Shown: positions 1-6,372 of the stretch, one piece after another
How positions within the stretch are numbered: position 1 is the first letter of the stretch
Layout: each line of letters starts with the position of its first letter
Source: Atopostipes sp043425375
GTDB taxonomy: Bacteria > Bacillota > Bacilli > Lactobacillales > Carnobacteriaceae_A
Reading direction: 5' to 3'
NCBI GenBank assembly: GCA_043425375.1
Contig: JBHWQC010000098.1
Span: forward strand, 1 to 16,209
DNA: 16,209 nucleotides
Notes under the pieces: model-generated
What the model was told of the DNA's origin: nothing
Database searches by the model: none
Seen by the model: the letters and a program-made list of their open reading frames with translations, nothing else
Made by a program: the position numbers and the translations under genes

Positions 1-511
1 CAACACTGTGGCGTCGACTTCTGCCGCATTCTTTAGCGGGCCGGTCGCAGATAAAACATTTGCGTACCGGCAGCCCTAATTGCGTGCGGCTTGTTCCTTC
101 AACATTTCCATTTTTGTTTAAGAAGAGAACATCGAGATCAAACAATCGGCCTAATGGGTGGTTTTCTTCTATTTCAACCATTAATTCTTTCATTTCTCGA
201 GGGGAGAGGGCACTGAGTAAGTAATACTCAAAGCCCGTCTCTTTCTCTCGTTTTACATCTTTTACAATGGCTTCATCGTTAAACGTTTGTCTCACTTCAA
301 TAACCATTTCATCAAAGACTTGATTTAACCGATCATTGGTTTTTATAGGACCGGGGATGGCCATTGTCATCAACAGCAAACTCCTACCCCTTCCTGAATC
401 GAGTTGCCCCAGTAAGTCTTGTTGAATATAAAACCTTTCTTCGCGTGCGTTTAATATGGCCGGTAAATCGATTAGAGGGCCACTTTCAAAAAGTAACTTA
501 TTCATCGACAT
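1..511 (-). CDS. citX: CitX, apo-citrate lyase phosphoribosyl-dephospho-CoA transferase (3' end cut off by window)
   Basis: CitX transfers the 2'-(5''-triphosphoribosyl)-3'-dephospho-CoA precursor onto the serine of CitD, converting apo- to holo-citrate lyase in the cytoplasm. About 170 codons are visible. The N-terminal part (LPAILNAREERF, about residues 16-27, then a TMAIPGPIK stretch) and the hallmark HPLGRLFDLDV at about residues 118-128 fit the family. A conserved cysteine-rich tail RKCFICDRPAKECGRSRRHS follows from about residue 150. The start is ambiguous: in-frame ATGs lie at 511 and 505, neither has a recognisable Shine-Dalgarno sequence, and both overlap the end of citF (by 14 or 8 bases). 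Translation is therefore probably coupled to citF. The frame is open to base 1, so only the last few residues should be missing. Identity is secure from motifs and operon position. Confidence 0.92.
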   Translation of the reverse strand, partial: MSMNKLLFESGPLIDLPAILNAREERFYIQQDLLGQLDSGRGRSLLLMTMAIPGPIKTNDRLNQVFDEMVIEVRQTFNDEAIVKDVKREKETGFEYYLLSALSPREMKELMVEIEENHPLGRLFDLDVLFLNKNGNVEGTSRTQLGLPVRKCFICDRPAKECGRSRRHSV

Positions 512-2033
512 TGTTTACTACATCAATGACTGTACCGTCACGGTATTCAACAAGGGCCACTGTTTTGTCGCCAAACTCGAGTGGTTTTGGTTCACCGACA
601 ATGGCATACGCCTTGTCACGCAATTCTTCAATTGTAAATTGCGGCACATCTAAGTCTTTAAAGGCTTCAATTAAATCTTCGCGACGAGGGTTAATGGCAA
701 TCCCAATTTCAGTAACAACGACATCCACCGAGTCACCCGGTGTCACCACGGTTACCGCCTCATCTACTACTGTCGCTAAACGACCGCGGACTAGTGGAGA
801 AATGACTAAGCTTAAGTTTGCTGCCGCACTTGTATCTGAGTGACCACCGGAAGCTCCGCGAATCACACCATCGGATCCCGTCAGCACGTTAACGTTGTAG
901 TCGGTATCGATTTCTAGAGCTGAGAGAATACACACGTCGAGTTGATTAATTGCTGAACCCTTACTTAATGGCGAAGCATAAAACTCGGCATCAATTTCAT
1001 AATGGTTTTCATTTTCCCCTAAAGACATACCAGATAACTTATCAAAATCCTGAACATCGATCAGTTTATCCACAAGTCCTTCTTTCATCAATTCAACCAT
1101 CGCATTCGTGATTCCGCCTAATGCAAAGCTTGCCGTAATATCTTTATCCAGCATGGCTTGGCGCAAGTAACGAGAAACCGCTAAAGCCGAGCCGCCCGTT
1201 CCTGTTTGGAAAGACCAGCCGTCTTTAAAGTATGAAGAGGCAGTGATCACTTTCGCAGCATATTGAGCAATGAGCAATTCTTTTGGATCTTGCGTAAAGC
1301 GAGTGGCTCCACTGGCAATGCCATCTGGGTCACCAATCGCATCCACTTCCACTACATAGTCCACATTTGTTTGCGGAATAGAAATCGGTGTATTTGGATA
1401 AGGAACAAGGGTATCGGTAATGGCAACCACTTTATCGGCATATTTCGCATCAATCATTGCATAGCCTAATGAGCCACACACCGCTTTTCCTTTTGTCCCA
1501 TTCACGTTTCCGTAGGCATCGGAACTCGGCGCACCAAGGAATGCCACATCAATTTTAATATCGCCACGTGCAATTGCTGCGGCACGTCCACCGTGGGAGC
1601 GAATGACGACCGGATTTTCCATAATACCGGAAGAAATCGCTGCGCCCAATTTATCACGGAGACCACTTGAGGTAATATTGGTGACCACCCCATTTTTAAT
1701 ATGCTCAATCAGTGGCTCGTGGACGTTGGCAATCGAACTAGGTGCAATCGAAATATCTTTAAAGCCCATATTCGCAATTTCTTCCATCACCATATTCATG
1801 ACGAAATCACCTTCACGGAAATGGTGGTGGAAGGAAACCGTCATGCCGTCTTTTAAGCCGGTTTTTTCAATCGCTTCGCGAATGCTTCCGACTAACTTGT
1901 CATCTCCAGGAACCACCGGATTTACCAGACGAGATGAGGCTTCATAAGGTTTTACGTTTTCAAATTGGCCAGCATAGACCCCTTTTGTGTTAAACTCTTC
2001 TGGAATTTCTTTTCCTACTTTGTTTACAACCAT
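498..2033 (-). CDS. citF: Citrate lyase alpha subunit (citrate:acetyl-ACP transferase), CitF
   Basis: CitF is the transferase subunit of citrate lyase. It swaps the acetyl group on the CitD prosthetic group for citrate, giving citryl-ACP and free acetate. The 511-residue length is normal for the family. Family-typical stretches include SFHHHFREGD near residue 68, the glycine-rich RSHGGRAAAIARGD near residue 145, the central FQTGTGGSALAVSRYL and a C-terminal ASGGHSDTSAAANLSL. The ATG at 2033 is preceded by AAGGAGGAG at 2050-2042, a strong ribosome binding site embedded in the last codons of citE. Only 2 bases separate the citE stop from this ATG, and citX overlaps its 3' end, so translation of citE, citF and citX is probably coupled. 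No frameshift or truncation is seen. Confidence 0.97.
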   Translation of the reverse strand: MVVNKVGKEIPEEFNTKGVYAGQFENVKPYEASSRLVNPVVPGDDKLVGSIREAIEKTGLKDGMTVSFHHHFREGDFVMNMVMEEIANMGFKDISIAPSSIANVHEPLIEHIKNGVVTNITSSGLRDKLGAAISSGIMENPVVIRSHGGRAAAIARGDIKIDVAFLGAPSSDAYGNVNGTKGKAVCGSLGYAMIDAKYADKVVAITDTLVPYPNTPISIPQTNVDYVVEVDAIGDPDGIASGATRFTQDPKELLIAQYAAKVITASSYFKDGWSFQTGTGGSALAVSRYLRQAMLDKDITASFALGGITNAMVELMKEGLVDKLIDVQDFDKLSGMSLGENENHYEIDAEFYASPLSKGSAINQLDVCILSALEIDTDYNVNVLTGSDGVIRGASGGHSDTSAAANLSLVISPLVRGRLATVVDEAVTVVTPGDSVDVVVTEIGIAINPRREDLIEAFKDLDVPQFTIEELRDKAYAIVGEPKPLEFGDKTVALVEYRDGTVIDVVNNVDE

Positions 2034-2035
2034 TA

Positions 2036-2923
2036 TTAAATCTCCTCCTTACCAATTAAATTCGCAGCTTTTGCTAAAGCAATCACGCGTTCAGCCCGCT
2101 CCACAATTGGTTTGTCGACCATTTGACCATTTACAGCAATAACACCAGAGCCTTTTTCTTCAGCTTCTTCAATCGCCCAAATAATTTCTTTAGCATCTTG
2201 AATTTCTTTTTCAGATGGCGCATAAACCGCATTGACTACAGGAATTTGTCGCGGGTTAATGACGGATTTACCGTCAAAACCAAGCTGTTTAATGTGTTCA
2301 ACTTCAGCTCTTAACCCTTCTTCGTTATTAATATCCGAGTAAACCGTATCAATCGCAGAAATTCCTGCTTCGCGAGCTGCATGTAAAATCATACTACGGG
2401 CAAAGAGTAATTCCGTACCTTCAGCTGAGCGTTTTGTTTTCATACTGGTGACATAATCTTCGGCACCAATGGCAATACCTACTAAGCGATCTGAAGCATG
2501 CGCAATTTCACGCGCATTTAACGCGCCCCCCGGGGTTTCAATAGCAGCCATCATTTTTGTACGACCGACTTCGATGCTGTTTTCTTCTTCTACTTTTTGA
2601 ATCTCAACTTCTACATCGATAATGTCTTGGGCATTCTCCGTTTTTGGCAAACGGATGACATCAATCCCACCAAGTACCATCGCTTCAATATCTAACTTGC
2701 CCACGGTATCGAGTGAGTTAATTCGAACTACGGTTTCAACATCACTATAGTCAAAGGTTTTTAACGCAAAGTGGACAAGTGTTCTAGCCGAATCTTTTTC
2801 ATTTAAAGAAACAGCATCTTCTAAATCAAACATAATCGAGTCTGCTCCATAAATGGGCGCATCTCTTAACATGCCTGCATTTGAACCAGGCAGAAACATC
2901 ATTGTTCGTCTTAAACGTTCCAT
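2036..2923 (-). CDS. citE: Citrate lyase beta subunit (citryl-ACP lyase), CitE
   Basis: CitE cleaves citryl-ACP to oxaloacetate and regenerates acetyl-ACP; it is the bond-breaking subunit of the citrate lyase complex. The 295-residue protein is a complete HpcH/HpaI-type TIM-barrel aldolase. It opens with RRTMMFLPGSNAGML, followed by DSIMFDLEDAV near residue 28 and RINS with Arg67. The metal and substrate residues of the family are present: Glu129 in AAIETPGG and Asp156 in IGAEDYV. The KSVINPRQI motif lies near residue 219. The ATG at 2923 has GGAAGGAGA seven bases upstream, inside citD, and the citD and citE reading frames overlap by 13 bases, which suggests coupled synthesis in equal amounts. 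An isolated CitE could be a CitE-like malyl- or citramalyl-CoA lyase, but here it sits between citD and citF. Confidence 0.97.
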   Translation of the reverse strand: MERLRRTMMFLPGSNAGMLRDAPIYGADSIMFDLEDAVSLNEKDSARTLVHFALKTFDYSDVETVVRINSLDTVGKLDIEAMVLGGIDVIRLPKTENAQDIIDVEVEIQKVEEENSIEVGRTKMMAAIETPGGALNAREIAHASDRLVGIAIGAEDYVTSMKTKRSAEGTELLFARSMILHAAREAGISAIDTVYSDINNEEGLRAEVEHIKQLGFDGKSVINPRQIPVVNAVYAPSEKEIQDAKEIIWAIEEAEEKGSGVIAVNGQMVDKPIVERAERVIALAKAANLIGKEEI

Positions 2924-3219
2924 GTGTCAATCTCCTTCCAGTTGTATCGCTCATTGCCTAAAGATCGTTGAATCGCATTGAGTGTTCTCGCTGCAATTGT
3001 ACAATCTAAGGCACCACTATCGACAGCCGTAATTTTTGCGCTTTCGACGCCTAGGTTTTTCACCGTTTCTGTAATCACTTCTAAAATGCGATCGCCATAC
3101 TGTTTTTTGACATCCGACTGTAGATTAATCGTAATTGTTTTTTCACTATTTGGTTCAACGGTAATATAAATATCACTTGATTCAGTAGTACCGCTGACCG
3201 CTTTCTCTAAAATTTCCAT
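2911..3219 (-). CDS. citD: Citrate lyase gamma subunit (acyl carrier protein), CitD
   Basis: CitD is the small acyl carrier of citrate lyase. It carries the CoA-derived prosthetic group made by CitG and attached by CitX. The ATG at 3219 is preferred over the GTG at 3228 because the Shine-Dalgarno AGAGGTG lies six bases before it and would otherwise overlap the start. The product is then 102 residues, close to the roughly 98 of enterobacterial CitD. With this start, Ser14 in VSGTTESSD aligns exactly with the Ser14 that is modified in Klebsiella CitD, which also supports the choice. Family stretches VKKQYGDRI and SGALDCTIAAR follow. The gene lies 17 bases after the citC stop and overlaps citE by 13 bases. 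Confidence 0.95.
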   Translation of the reverse strand: MEILEKAVSGTTESSDIYITVEPNSEKTITINLQSDVKKQYGDRILEVITETVKNLGVESAKITAVDSGALDCTIAARTLNAIQRSLGNERYNWKEIDTWNV

Positions 3220-3236
3220 GTTTTTCACCTCTATAA

Positions 3237-4244
3237 TTATTTATTATTGTTGTTTGCTTTTTGAACTAAAAAATCATACGTCGTTGGAGGAACAATTTGC
3301 TGGATAAGGGCGAAATCTCCTTCCTGATAGGCCGCTCGTACTCTTGTCGCGCTGATCACTTCTCCTTCTAATTGTTTACGCGGGATAATGACTAACTGAA
3401 TCCTATCTTCAAAGACTTCCTCCATTGCTTCATTGTAGATTTCGGTCACTCTAGACAGAGGTTCCTCGCCTACAAAACGAATGTGAATATCTAACAGCGG
3501 AGCGATAGCTTCGCTAAACAATTTCGCATCCAGGGCAGCCTGGTGTTTGGCGACCTCTTCTTCTGCTTGATCTTTCAAAAAGTATGAAGGGAATGTCGCT
3601 TGTGACACTTGATATTGTCCGCTAGGGATCACAGTGACATTGCTTAAATGTTCAGTCCCCAGCTTGACTAAACGGAAGCGATCCTCAAAAGAAAATTCCG
3701 ATGAATCATCCGATAGCACAAAGATATACAGGTGTTCGCACTGCTCCAATGCGGTTTCGACTAAATAAAGATGCCCTTTTGTAAAGGGATTTGCATTCAT
3801 AACAATCGCACCATTTTGAGCTGATTCCACTTTTACCTGCCGTAAATTCTTAGCGTACTCTTCAAAAGAAGGGGAGCCACGCTCCATTAAACAAACCGAC
3901 GCTGTTTCGACAATGGCTTTGAAACCAATAGATTGAAAGTATTTGGCGCTGTCAGGTTTTGTATAAAGAAAAACACGTGTTTTCCCCTGATTCCACAATA
4001 CATCTGAGAGATGAGTGATTAACTGGGTGAGCAAATTTTGGTCCTGATAATCTCCGCAAATGGCCACCAATTTAATAATGTTTTGGTACGTAGAGCCGGT
4101 GCCGACTAAACGATCCCCATCAAAAATTCCCACCGTGTAATCGACGAGCTCTTCTGGATATAAATCATTCAGTGCTAAGAGTTCTATCCATTTTTCTTTC
4201 ATCTTGGGATCACGTTGAACCCATAACTTTTTTGTCGTTAACAT
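3237..4244 (-). CDS. citC: [Citrate (pro-3S)-lyase] ligase (citrate lyase acetyltransferase), CitC
   Basis: CitC uses ATP and acetate to acetylate the thiol of the CitD prosthetic group, switching holo-citrate lyase to its active acetyl form. The protein has two parts. The N-terminal half is a GNAT-like domain (roughly residues 1-130, with YTVGIFDGDRLVGTGS and TKPDSAKYFQSIGFKAI). The C-terminal half is a nucleotidyltransferase of the cytidylyltransferase-like fold, with NANPFTKGH ending at His158 and the ISATRVR signature near residue 300. I use the ATG at 4244 (335 residues), not the in-frame ATG at 4262, because the Shine-Dalgarno AGGAGG at 4256-4251 lies six bases upstream of 4244. It is the first gene of the citCDEFX operon and directly follows the promoter and operator region. 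The asparagine-run C-terminus (NNNNK) looks like a non-conserved tail. Confidence 0.95.
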   Translation of the reverse strand: MLTTKKLWVQRDPKMKEKWIELLALNDLYPEELVDYTVGIFDGDRLVGTGSTYQNIIKLVAICGDYQDQNLLTQLITHLSDVLWNQGKTRVFLYTKPDSAKYFQSIGFKAIVETASVCLMERGSPSFEEYAKNLRQVKVESAQNGAIVMNANPFTKGHLYLVETALEQCEHLYIFVLSDDSSEFSFEDRFRLVKLGTEHLSNVTVIPSGQYQVSQATFPSYFLKDQAEEEVAKHQAALDAKLFSEAIAPLLDIHIRFVGEEPLSRVTEIYNEAMEEVFEDRIQLVIIPRKQLEGEVISATRVRAAYQEGDFALIQQIVPPTTYDFLVQKANNNNK

Positions 4245-4268
4245 CGTCTCCCTCCTTTCCATTTAAAA

Positions 4269-4294
4269 TGCGAAACGCTTTCACAACACTTTCA
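4269..4294. promoter_or_regulatory. Operator region at the citC start site: cre-like dyad plus adjacent half-repeat
   Basis: The stretch TGCGAAACGCTTTCACA (4269-4285) is an imperfect dyad resembling a CcpA cre box. Its core AACGCTTTCA (4274-4283) is repeated 11 bp on as AACACTTTCA (4285-4294), one helical turn apart. The boxes run from the citC -10 element into the first transcribed bases, where a bound protein would block or roadblock RNA polymerase. An exact inverted copy of AACACTTTCA lies in the gntR promoter (4407-4416). Either CcpA or the adjacent GntR regulator could be the binder; the sequence alone does not decide. Confidence 0.5.
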
Positions 4295-4322
4295 TTATAA
4301 AGAATCTAAATTTCTATGTGAA
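4294..4322 (-). promoter_or_regulatory. citCDEFX promoter (sigma-A type)
   Basis: On the minus strand a -35 TTCACA (4322-4317, one mismatch to TTGACA) is followed by a 17-base spacer and a perfect -10 TATAAT (4299-4294). Transcription would begin near 4287, about 43 bases before the citC ATG. The -10 and start site are overlapped by the operator-like boxes at 4269-4294, a position suited to repression. Confidence 0.75.
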
Positions 4323-4406
4323 TAGCTTAAAGGCTTTATTATTGTCCTTTTTGTGTGCTTCCTTCTCACTATTTAGATGATTGTCTTTTCAGTGTATTTT
4401 ATTTCG

Positions 4407-4420
4407 TGAAAGTGTTTACA
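4407..4420 (+). promoter_or_regulatory. cre-like box overlapping the gntR -35 element
   Basis: TGAAAGTGTTTACA matches the cre pattern TGNAANCGNNNNCA at all fixed positions except the central C. It shares GTGAAAGYGTTT with the minus-strand reading of the box at 4269-4285. Its last six bases are the -35 element of the gntR-citG promoter, so a bound repressor would exclude RNA polymerase. Binding by CcpA, or autoregulation by the GntR protein, are both possible. Confidence 0.5.
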
Positions 4421-4443
4421 TTAAAGAGGAAAAATAATATGAT
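4415..4443 (+). promoter_or_regulatory. gntR-citG promoter (sigma-A type)
   Basis: The -35 TTTACA (4415-4420) and -10 TATGAT (4438-4443) each have one mismatch to consensus and are separated by exactly 17 bases. The predicted start is near 4450, giving a leader of about 67 bases that contains the hairpin at 4455-4472. The promoter is divergent from the citC promoter, with about 95 bp between the two -35 elements. Confidence 0.7.
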
Positions 4444-4454
4444 AGAATATGGTG

Positions 4455-4472
4455 AAGATGCAGTAGCATCTT
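4455..4472 (+). promoter_or_regulatory. 18-bp inverted repeat in the gntR leader
   Basis: AAGATGCAGTAGCATCTT has two perfect 7-base arms around an AGTA centre. It begins about five bases after the predicted transcription start. It could be a DNA operator for the GntR-family dimer, whose sites are usually short dyads, or a 5'-end RNA hairpin that stabilises the transcript. It is not a terminator, since no T-run follows. Confidence 0.4.
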
Positions 4473-4516
4473 GAAAAAAGATAAATTAAAAGACTGGTAT
4501 TTTGGAGAGGGTAAAA

Positions 4517-5212
4517 ATGAGCATATTTAGTCATGTAGTACAAAAAAACTTAACGATTTATCAAAATAAAACGCTGAAAGATTCTCTGCATGAAGCGTTG
4601 AAAAAAACGATTGTTTTAGGAGAGGTGCCTGCTGGTACGCGTGTGAATGAAAAAGAACTCTCAGATTCTCTAAATATCAGCCGGACACCGATTCGACATG
4701 CATTAGAAAAATTGGAAGAAGAACAACTGGTCGAAAGAATGCATGGACGCGGAGTGCTCGTTCGAGGAATCAGCCAAGGAGACGCTAAAGAAATCTTCAG
4801 TATCCGTAAAGCACTGGATACGCTGGCTACTATTACAGCCGCTAAAAATATGGATGAGGAAGATTTTCAGGAACTTTATTTACTCCTGAAAGACGGCGAC
4901 ATGTATTATGACGGAGAATTGGTTGAGGAATTGCTCGAAAACTTTAAAGCCTTTAATGAATTCATTTATGAAAAAAGCGAAATGAACCGCCTGCGTGCCA
5001 TTATTATTGACTTAAAAGAATACTTACGGTATTTTCGAGATATCTCTGTTCGTTCAGATCAAAGAGCGAGTCCGGCGCTAAAAGGCCATTGGGAAATATA
5101 CCATGGCATGAAGGGGCAGAATTGGGAAGAAATCGAAAAAATCGTTCATCTGCATTTAGAAGATTCAGAAAAATATATTCTTAAAGAAATGGAAGACAGA
5201 GGCATTGACTAA
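4517..5212 (+). CDS. GntR-family (FCD domain) transcriptional regulator, probable CitO-like regulator of the cit genes
   Basis: This is a cytoplasmic DNA-binding regulator of 231 residues. The N-terminal winged helix-turn-helix spans roughly residues 15-80 (ELSDSLNISRTPIRHALEKLEEEQLV, then a RMHGRGVLVRG wing). A helical FCD effector domain fills the rest. The FCD pocket usually has metal-binding histidines: HWEIYH and HLHLE retain two, but the first is replaced in NEFIYEKSEMNRL, where FH is expected, so ligand binding may differ. I start at ATG 4517 because GGAGAGG at 4504-4510 lies six bases before it. A TTG at 4502 is in frame but would include the ribosome binding site. It overlaps citG by 8 bases and is divergent from citC. 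In Enterococcus faecalis a GntR protein, CitO, activates the cit operons in response to citrate, and this is probably its counterpart. The assignment rests on family and context. Confidence 0.88.
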   Translation: MSIFSHVVQKNLTIYQNKTLKDSLHEALKKTIVLGEVPAGTRVNEKELSDSLNISRTPIRHALEKLEEEQLVERMHGRGVLVRGISQGDAKEIFSIRKALDTLATITAAKNMDEEDFQELYLLLKDGDMYYDGELVEELLENFKAFNEFIYEKSEMNRLRAIIIDLKEYLRYFRDISVRSDQRASPALKGHWEIYHGMKGQNWEEIEKIVHLHLEDSEKYILKEMEDRGID

Positions 5213-6077
5213 ACAAACAACACAGCAAATTACGCAATATGCACAGAAAGCCCTTTTGTATGAAGTGCTGTTATCACCGAAGCCGGGGCTTGTGGACCGC
5301 TTCAACAGCGGTTCGCATAAGGATATGGACATTTATACATTCATCGAAGCCATTCAAGCGCTGACTCCATATTATAGTGAATACGTACAGATCGGTTTTC
5401 ACCATAGTGAGTCTCCAAAAGAATTGTTTGAAAAAGCACGCTTACTCGGCGTGGATGCGGAAATCGCCATGATGAAAGCTACAGATGAGGTAAACACACA
5501 TAAAGGGGCGAACTTTACCTTTGCTTTAGTGCTGAGTGCGATTGGATATTTAATCAAAGAAAATCAAGTGTCGCTGCCTTTTAAGCAAGAGGATACAGAG
5601 AGTTTGTTTCGATATGTTGCACAAATGAGTGAAGGCTTGGTTTCTAAAGACTTTAAACATCTGGAGCATAAAGAACGGCTGAGTTACGGAGAAAAACTCT
5701 ATAAAAATTATGGCATTACAGGAATTCGAGGAGTTGCCGAGAGTGGCTATCCAGTCATCCCCCAAATTGCGTTACCTTATCTTCGGACGAATATAAAAAA
5801 ATACCCAAAGCATAAAGAAGAGGTTTTTCTTCATCTATTGGCTTTGATTATGAGTGAATCAGAGGATACAAACTTGATTCATCGTGGCGGCGTCGAAGCG
5901 TACCAATCGGTTCAATCCGAAGCAGCGGAGATTTATAAAAAAACAACGCCTTTGACGATTAAAGAAGCTTTTAGTGAATACAATCAGAGACTCATCCAGC
6001 GGCATCTCAGTCCAGGCGGTTCGGCTGATTTACTGGCTTTATCTCTCTTTATTGCGCAATTGGAAGCTATTTTTTAA
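5205..6077 (+). CDS. citG: Triphosphoribosyl-dephospho-CoA synthase, CitG
   Basis: CitG condenses ATP with dephospho-CoA, releasing adenine, to make the triphosphoribosyl-dephospho-CoA that CitX loads onto CitD. The 290-residue protein carries the family signature SPKPGLVDRFNSGSHKDMD near residues 24-42, then NTHKGANFTFAL near residue 97, GITGIRGVAESGYPVI in the middle and SPGGSADLLAL close to the C-terminus. Translation appears to start at TTG 5205, with AGAGG just upstream inside gntR. The reading frame overlaps the gntR stop by 8 bases, so the two are probably translationally coupled and co-transcribed from 4415-4443. No ATG in this frame gives a better start before the conserved N-terminal motif. 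A strong terminator follows at 6089. Confidence 0.94.
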   Translation: MTKQTTQQITQYAQKALLYEVLLSPKPGLVDRFNSGSHKDMDIYTFIEAIQALTPYYSEYVQIGFHHSESPKELFEKARLLGVDAEIAMMKATDEVNTHKGANFTFALVLSAIGYLIKENQVSLPFKQEDTESLFRYVAQMSEGLVSKDFKHLEHKERLSYGEKLYKNYGITGIRGVAESGYPVIPQIALPYLRTNIKKYPKHKEEVFLHLLALIMSESEDTNLIHRGGVEAYQSVQSEAAEIYKKTTPLTIKEAFSEYNQRLIQRHLSPGGSADLLALSLFIAQLEAIF

Positions 6078-6088
6078 AACAAAGGATG

Positions 6089-6114
6089 AAAAGCAGGGCT
6101 CTTCCTGCTTTTTT
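6089..6114 (+). terminator. Rho-independent terminator of gntR-citG
   Basis: A 9-bp stem AAAAGCAGG (6089-6097) / CCTGCTTTT (6104-6112) with a 6-base loop ends in a run of T. It starts 12 bases after the citG stop. The GCAGG/CCTGC stem is nearly the same as that of the terminator at 10639-10667. Confidence 0.88.
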
Positions 6115-6130
6115 GTCTTAGTGAGAGCTT

Positions 6131-6158
6131 TTGCGATTAAAAAAATAGAAAATATAGT
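6131..6158 (+). promoter_or_regulatory. Weak candidate promoter in the citG-lytS spacer
   Basis: TTGCGA (6131-6136) and TATAGT (6153-6158) are separated by 16 bases of A-rich sequence. If active, it would start a transcript near 6165 that passes two hairpins and ends at the terminator at 6257-6310, either a short RNA or a lytS leader. The surrounding sequence is very AT-rich, so chance matches are likely. Confidence 0.3.
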
Positions 6159-6213
6159 TACAAAAAGAATATACAACTAGAAAAACGCAAAAAGCAGTTG
6201 CAAATTATTTTTG

Positions 6214-6240
6214 CACTTAAAAAACTGGAGATTTTAAGTG
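6214..6240 (+). other. Stem-loop in the citG-lytS spacer
   Basis: CACTTAAAA (6214-6222) and TTTTAAGTG (6232-6240) form a perfect 9-bp inverted repeat around a 9-base loop. A smaller hairpin, TGCAAA/TTTGCA (6199-6204 / 6210-6215), lies just before it and overlaps it by two bases, so the two could be alternative folds. No coding frame explains them. Confidence 0.4.
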
Positions 6241-6256
6241 AATCCTACATGAAAAC

Positions 6257-6310
6257 AAAAACAGCTAACCAATTCTGGACGAGACATCCATGGGGGTTAG
6301 CTGTTTTTTT
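6257..6310 (+). terminator. Large-loop terminator (or attenuator) upstream of lytS
   Basis: AAAAACAGCTAACC (6257-6270) pairs perfectly with GGTTAGCTGTTTTT (6295-6308), followed by two more T. The 24-base loop contains a small TGGA/TCCA stem (6276-6279 / 6287-6290). It lies 143 bases after the citG terminator, which would make it redundant for citG. It may end a separate short transcript or attenuate lytS transcription. Read on the minus strand it also has a T-run, so it could act in both directions. Confidence 0.7.
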
Positions 6311-6350
6311 GCGTCTTTAAAAATATTCCCCATTTTTTGTTCCAGTAAGC

Positions 6351-6356
6351 TATACT
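6351..6356 (+). promoter_or_regulatory. Candidate -10 element for lytSR
   Basis: TATACT at 6351-6356 is the best -10 match between the terminator ending at 6310 and the start of lytS. No good -35 hexamer sits 16-18 bases upstream (CCCCAT at 17). The call is weak; the kinase genes might use an activated or unrecognised promoter. Confidence 0.3.
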
Positions 6357-6372
6357 TTAAGTAAGAAAGGAG

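Noticed and set aside
364..843. Open frame of about 159 codons on the plus strand, antisense to citX and citF
   Set aside because: It lies opposite two strongly conserved genes, has no ribosome binding site and its Ser/Thr-rich translation looks like a shadow of citF.
5974..6180. Plus-strand open frame overlapping the end of citG and running through the terminator
   Set aside because: It is out of frame with citG, crosses a strong terminator stem and has no start signal.
6257..6310. Insertion-sequence terminal inverted repeat or attachment site
   Set aside because: The arms are close together, end in a T-run and enclose only 24 bases, so a terminator or attenuator explains them; no transposase or integrase is nearby.
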